Shown here piece by piece: positions 15,680 through 16,439 of a DNA stretch of 16,439 nucleotides. The position numbers and the translations under genes are program-made. This DNA is from an uncultured Chromatiales bacterium. Its GTDB lineage: Bacteria > Pseudomonadota > Gammaproteobacteria > Steroidobacterales > GCA-2729495. The notes beneath the pieces are model-generated. The model ran no database searches and was not told where the DNA came from. It was given only the letters and a program-made list of their open reading frames with translations. Each line of letters begins with the position of its first letter. Positions within the stretch are counted from its first letter, which is position 1. The stretch spans positions 1 to 16,439 of the forward strand of contig CAJXQV010000003.1 of NCBI GenBank assembly GCA_913058165.1, read 5' to 3'.

Positions 15680-15694
15680 TGGCATTATTCTAGC
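15680..15694 (+). promoter_or_regulatory. Sigma-54 (RpoN) -24/-12 promoter candidate before the TPR lipoprotein
   Basis: TGGCATTATTCTAGC has the invariant GG (15681-15682) and GC (15693-15694) separated by exactly 10 bases, as RpoN promoters require, plus the TGGCA of the -24 element. The expected start site is about 15706, giving a leader of about 110 bases to the ATG at 15817. Exosortase systems are known to use the PrsK/PrsR sigma-54 two-component system, and this TPR lipoprotein type is tied to it, which supports the call. The rest of 15657-15816 shows only weak inverted repeats. Confidence 0.6.
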
Positions 15695-15816
15695 CCGCCG
15701 CTTATCCTTAAGAGATATCGCTGACAGGTATGATGCTAGCAACGCGGGTGAACAAACCTGACGGCTATTTTGTTGGGTAAGCAGTCTTGTTTTGGAAATT
15801 TAAGGATGAGTAACGA

Positions 15817-16412
15817 ATGACCATTAAAAGAGTGTCCGGCCTTGTTCTGTGTTTAGTGACAGCTTGGTTAGCTGTTGCCTGTACTTCTCCTGAAGAGCGC
15901 GCCGCAAGTTATCTGGCAGAAGCGCAGCGTTTTTTCGATGAGGGCGACACCACTAAGGCGCTGCTTGATGTAAGAAATGCCATTCAGATCGAGCCAAATA
16001 ATGCCGATGCACGAATTCTTTTGGCAGAGATTCTTGAGGAAGATGGCGACTTTCAGGGTGTATTTAGTAACCTCCGAATTGCTGTTGATGTGGATCCGAC
16101 TAAGGTTGATGCCCGTATTAAGCTGGGCTCTTTATACGCCGCGGCCAGAATGTTTCCCGAAGCTCAGGTTGAAGTGGATGCTGTGTTGTTGCAAACACCG
16201 GATAACCTTGATGCGCAGATGCTGAATGCGCGCTTGTTGGCGCAGGGTGGCCAGCCTGAAGAGGCACAGCTTATTCTGCGTGAAGTTCTGGAGACTGATC
16301 CTACAAAAAGTGATGCGCTGTTGCTGTTGGTTGGTATCACCGTAAGTCAGGATCCGGAAGCAGCGCTAGCGCTGCTTGATCAGGGCATAGAGGGTATTGA
16401 CGATACCCGTAC
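15817..16412 (+). CDS. TPR-repeat lipoprotein, exosortase (PEP-CTERM) system type, 3'-truncated
   Basis: This is the first 198 residues of an exported lipoprotein. The signal peptide MTIKRVSGLVLCLVTAWL leads into the lipobox LAVAC, with lipidated Cys22; Thr at +2 suggests outer-membrane sorting. From about residue 29, tetratricopeptide repeats of about 34 residues follow in phase, four complete and a fifth cut. Each has the A-x3-L-x-G-D/P-x-x-E-A pattern and ends in a turn such as IEPNN, VDPTK, TPDN or TDPTK. TPR domains bind partner proteins. A long TPR lipoprotein (PrsT-like, roughly 900 residues from memory) is a regular part of exosortase loci, though its role is unclear. ATG 15817 has AAGGA 10 bases upstream. 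The frame stays open into the adapter at 16413, so the gene continues beyond the contig. Confidence 0.85.
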
Positions 16413-16439
16413 CTGTCTCTTATACACATCTCCGAGCCC
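16413..16439 (+). other. Illumina Nextera Read 2 adapter (artifact)
   Basis: CTGTCTCTTATACACATCT (16413-16431) is the reverse complement of the 19-bp Tn5 mosaic end. CCGAGCCC (16432-16439) is the start of the reverse-complemented Read 2 adapter. It is not genomic and adds false codons to the truncated lipoprotein gene. Confidence 0.99.

Noticed and set aside
15977..16225. 82-codon open frame on the + strand near the contig end
   Set aside because: It is in a different frame inside the TPR lipoprotein gene, whose own frame has signal peptide, lipobox and repeats.
49..16412. tRNA or rRNA genes, CRISPR arrays, insertion sequences, integrases or prophage genes
   Set aside because: I saw no repeat-spacer pattern, transposase motifs or cloverleaf-like sequence on either strand; the only transposon sequence is the adapter.

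Overview
The window looks like one assembled contig of chromosomal DNA from a Gram-negative bacterium, most likely a marine-type gammaproteobacterium. The evidence is roughly balanced base composition by eye, the lipoprotein signal, the Wzz/Wzy-type envelope genes and an exosortase system. A lineage such as Cellvibrionales is a guess from gene content. Both ends are untrimmed Illumina Nextera adapter (1-48 and 16413-16439), so only 49-16412 is genomic. Every gene is on the + strand. The first and last genes are cut by the contig ends.

Layout. 49-822 is the 3' part of an APH/choline-kinase-fold phosphotransferase, followed by a short hairpin. 823-1108 is a regulatory-looking leader with a possible extended -10, a Fur-like palindrome and a cluster of TGTGA/TCACA half-sites. 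1109-7402 is a tight group of five genes: Wzz-type chain-length determinant, CpsD/BY-type tyrosine autokinase, ExeA-like AAA ATPase of the exosortase-locus type, O-antigen ligase/polymerase-like membrane protein, and a GT4 glycosyltransferase. 7403-7688 is a non-coding gap with nested inverted repeats. 7689-15656 holds the second block: a two-domain oxidoreductase (Zn-type dehydrogenase fused to Gfo/Idh/MocA), a heparinase II/III-alginate lyase family protein, a WbuB-like GT4 glycosyltransferase, an exosortase fused to an EpsI domain, and a WecB-type UDP-GlcNAc 2-epimerase. 15657-15816 carries a good sigma-54-type -24/-12 element in front of a TPR-repeat lipoprotein that runs off the contig.

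Together the genes form an exosortase (PEP-CTERM-like) exopolysaccharide locus. WecB and the oxidoreductase supply or modify sugar precursors, and the GT4 enzymes build the repeat unit. The Wzy/WaaL-like protein polymerises or ligates it, while the Wzz/autokinase pair sets chain length and export. The heparinase-like lyase probably trims a uronate-containing product, and the exosortase processes C-terminally tagged surface proteins. No flippase, outer-membrane export channel, initiating sugar-phosphate transferase or exosortase substrate is visible here, so the locus must continue outside the window.

The most interesting non-coding signals are the sigma-54-like promoter before the TPR lipoprotein, three inverted repeats placed on gene boundaries (3765-3778, 4690-4757, 11545-11570), and a same-frame TAG with a TTG restart between the oxidoreductase and the lyase. 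All pairing and promoter calls were made by eye.
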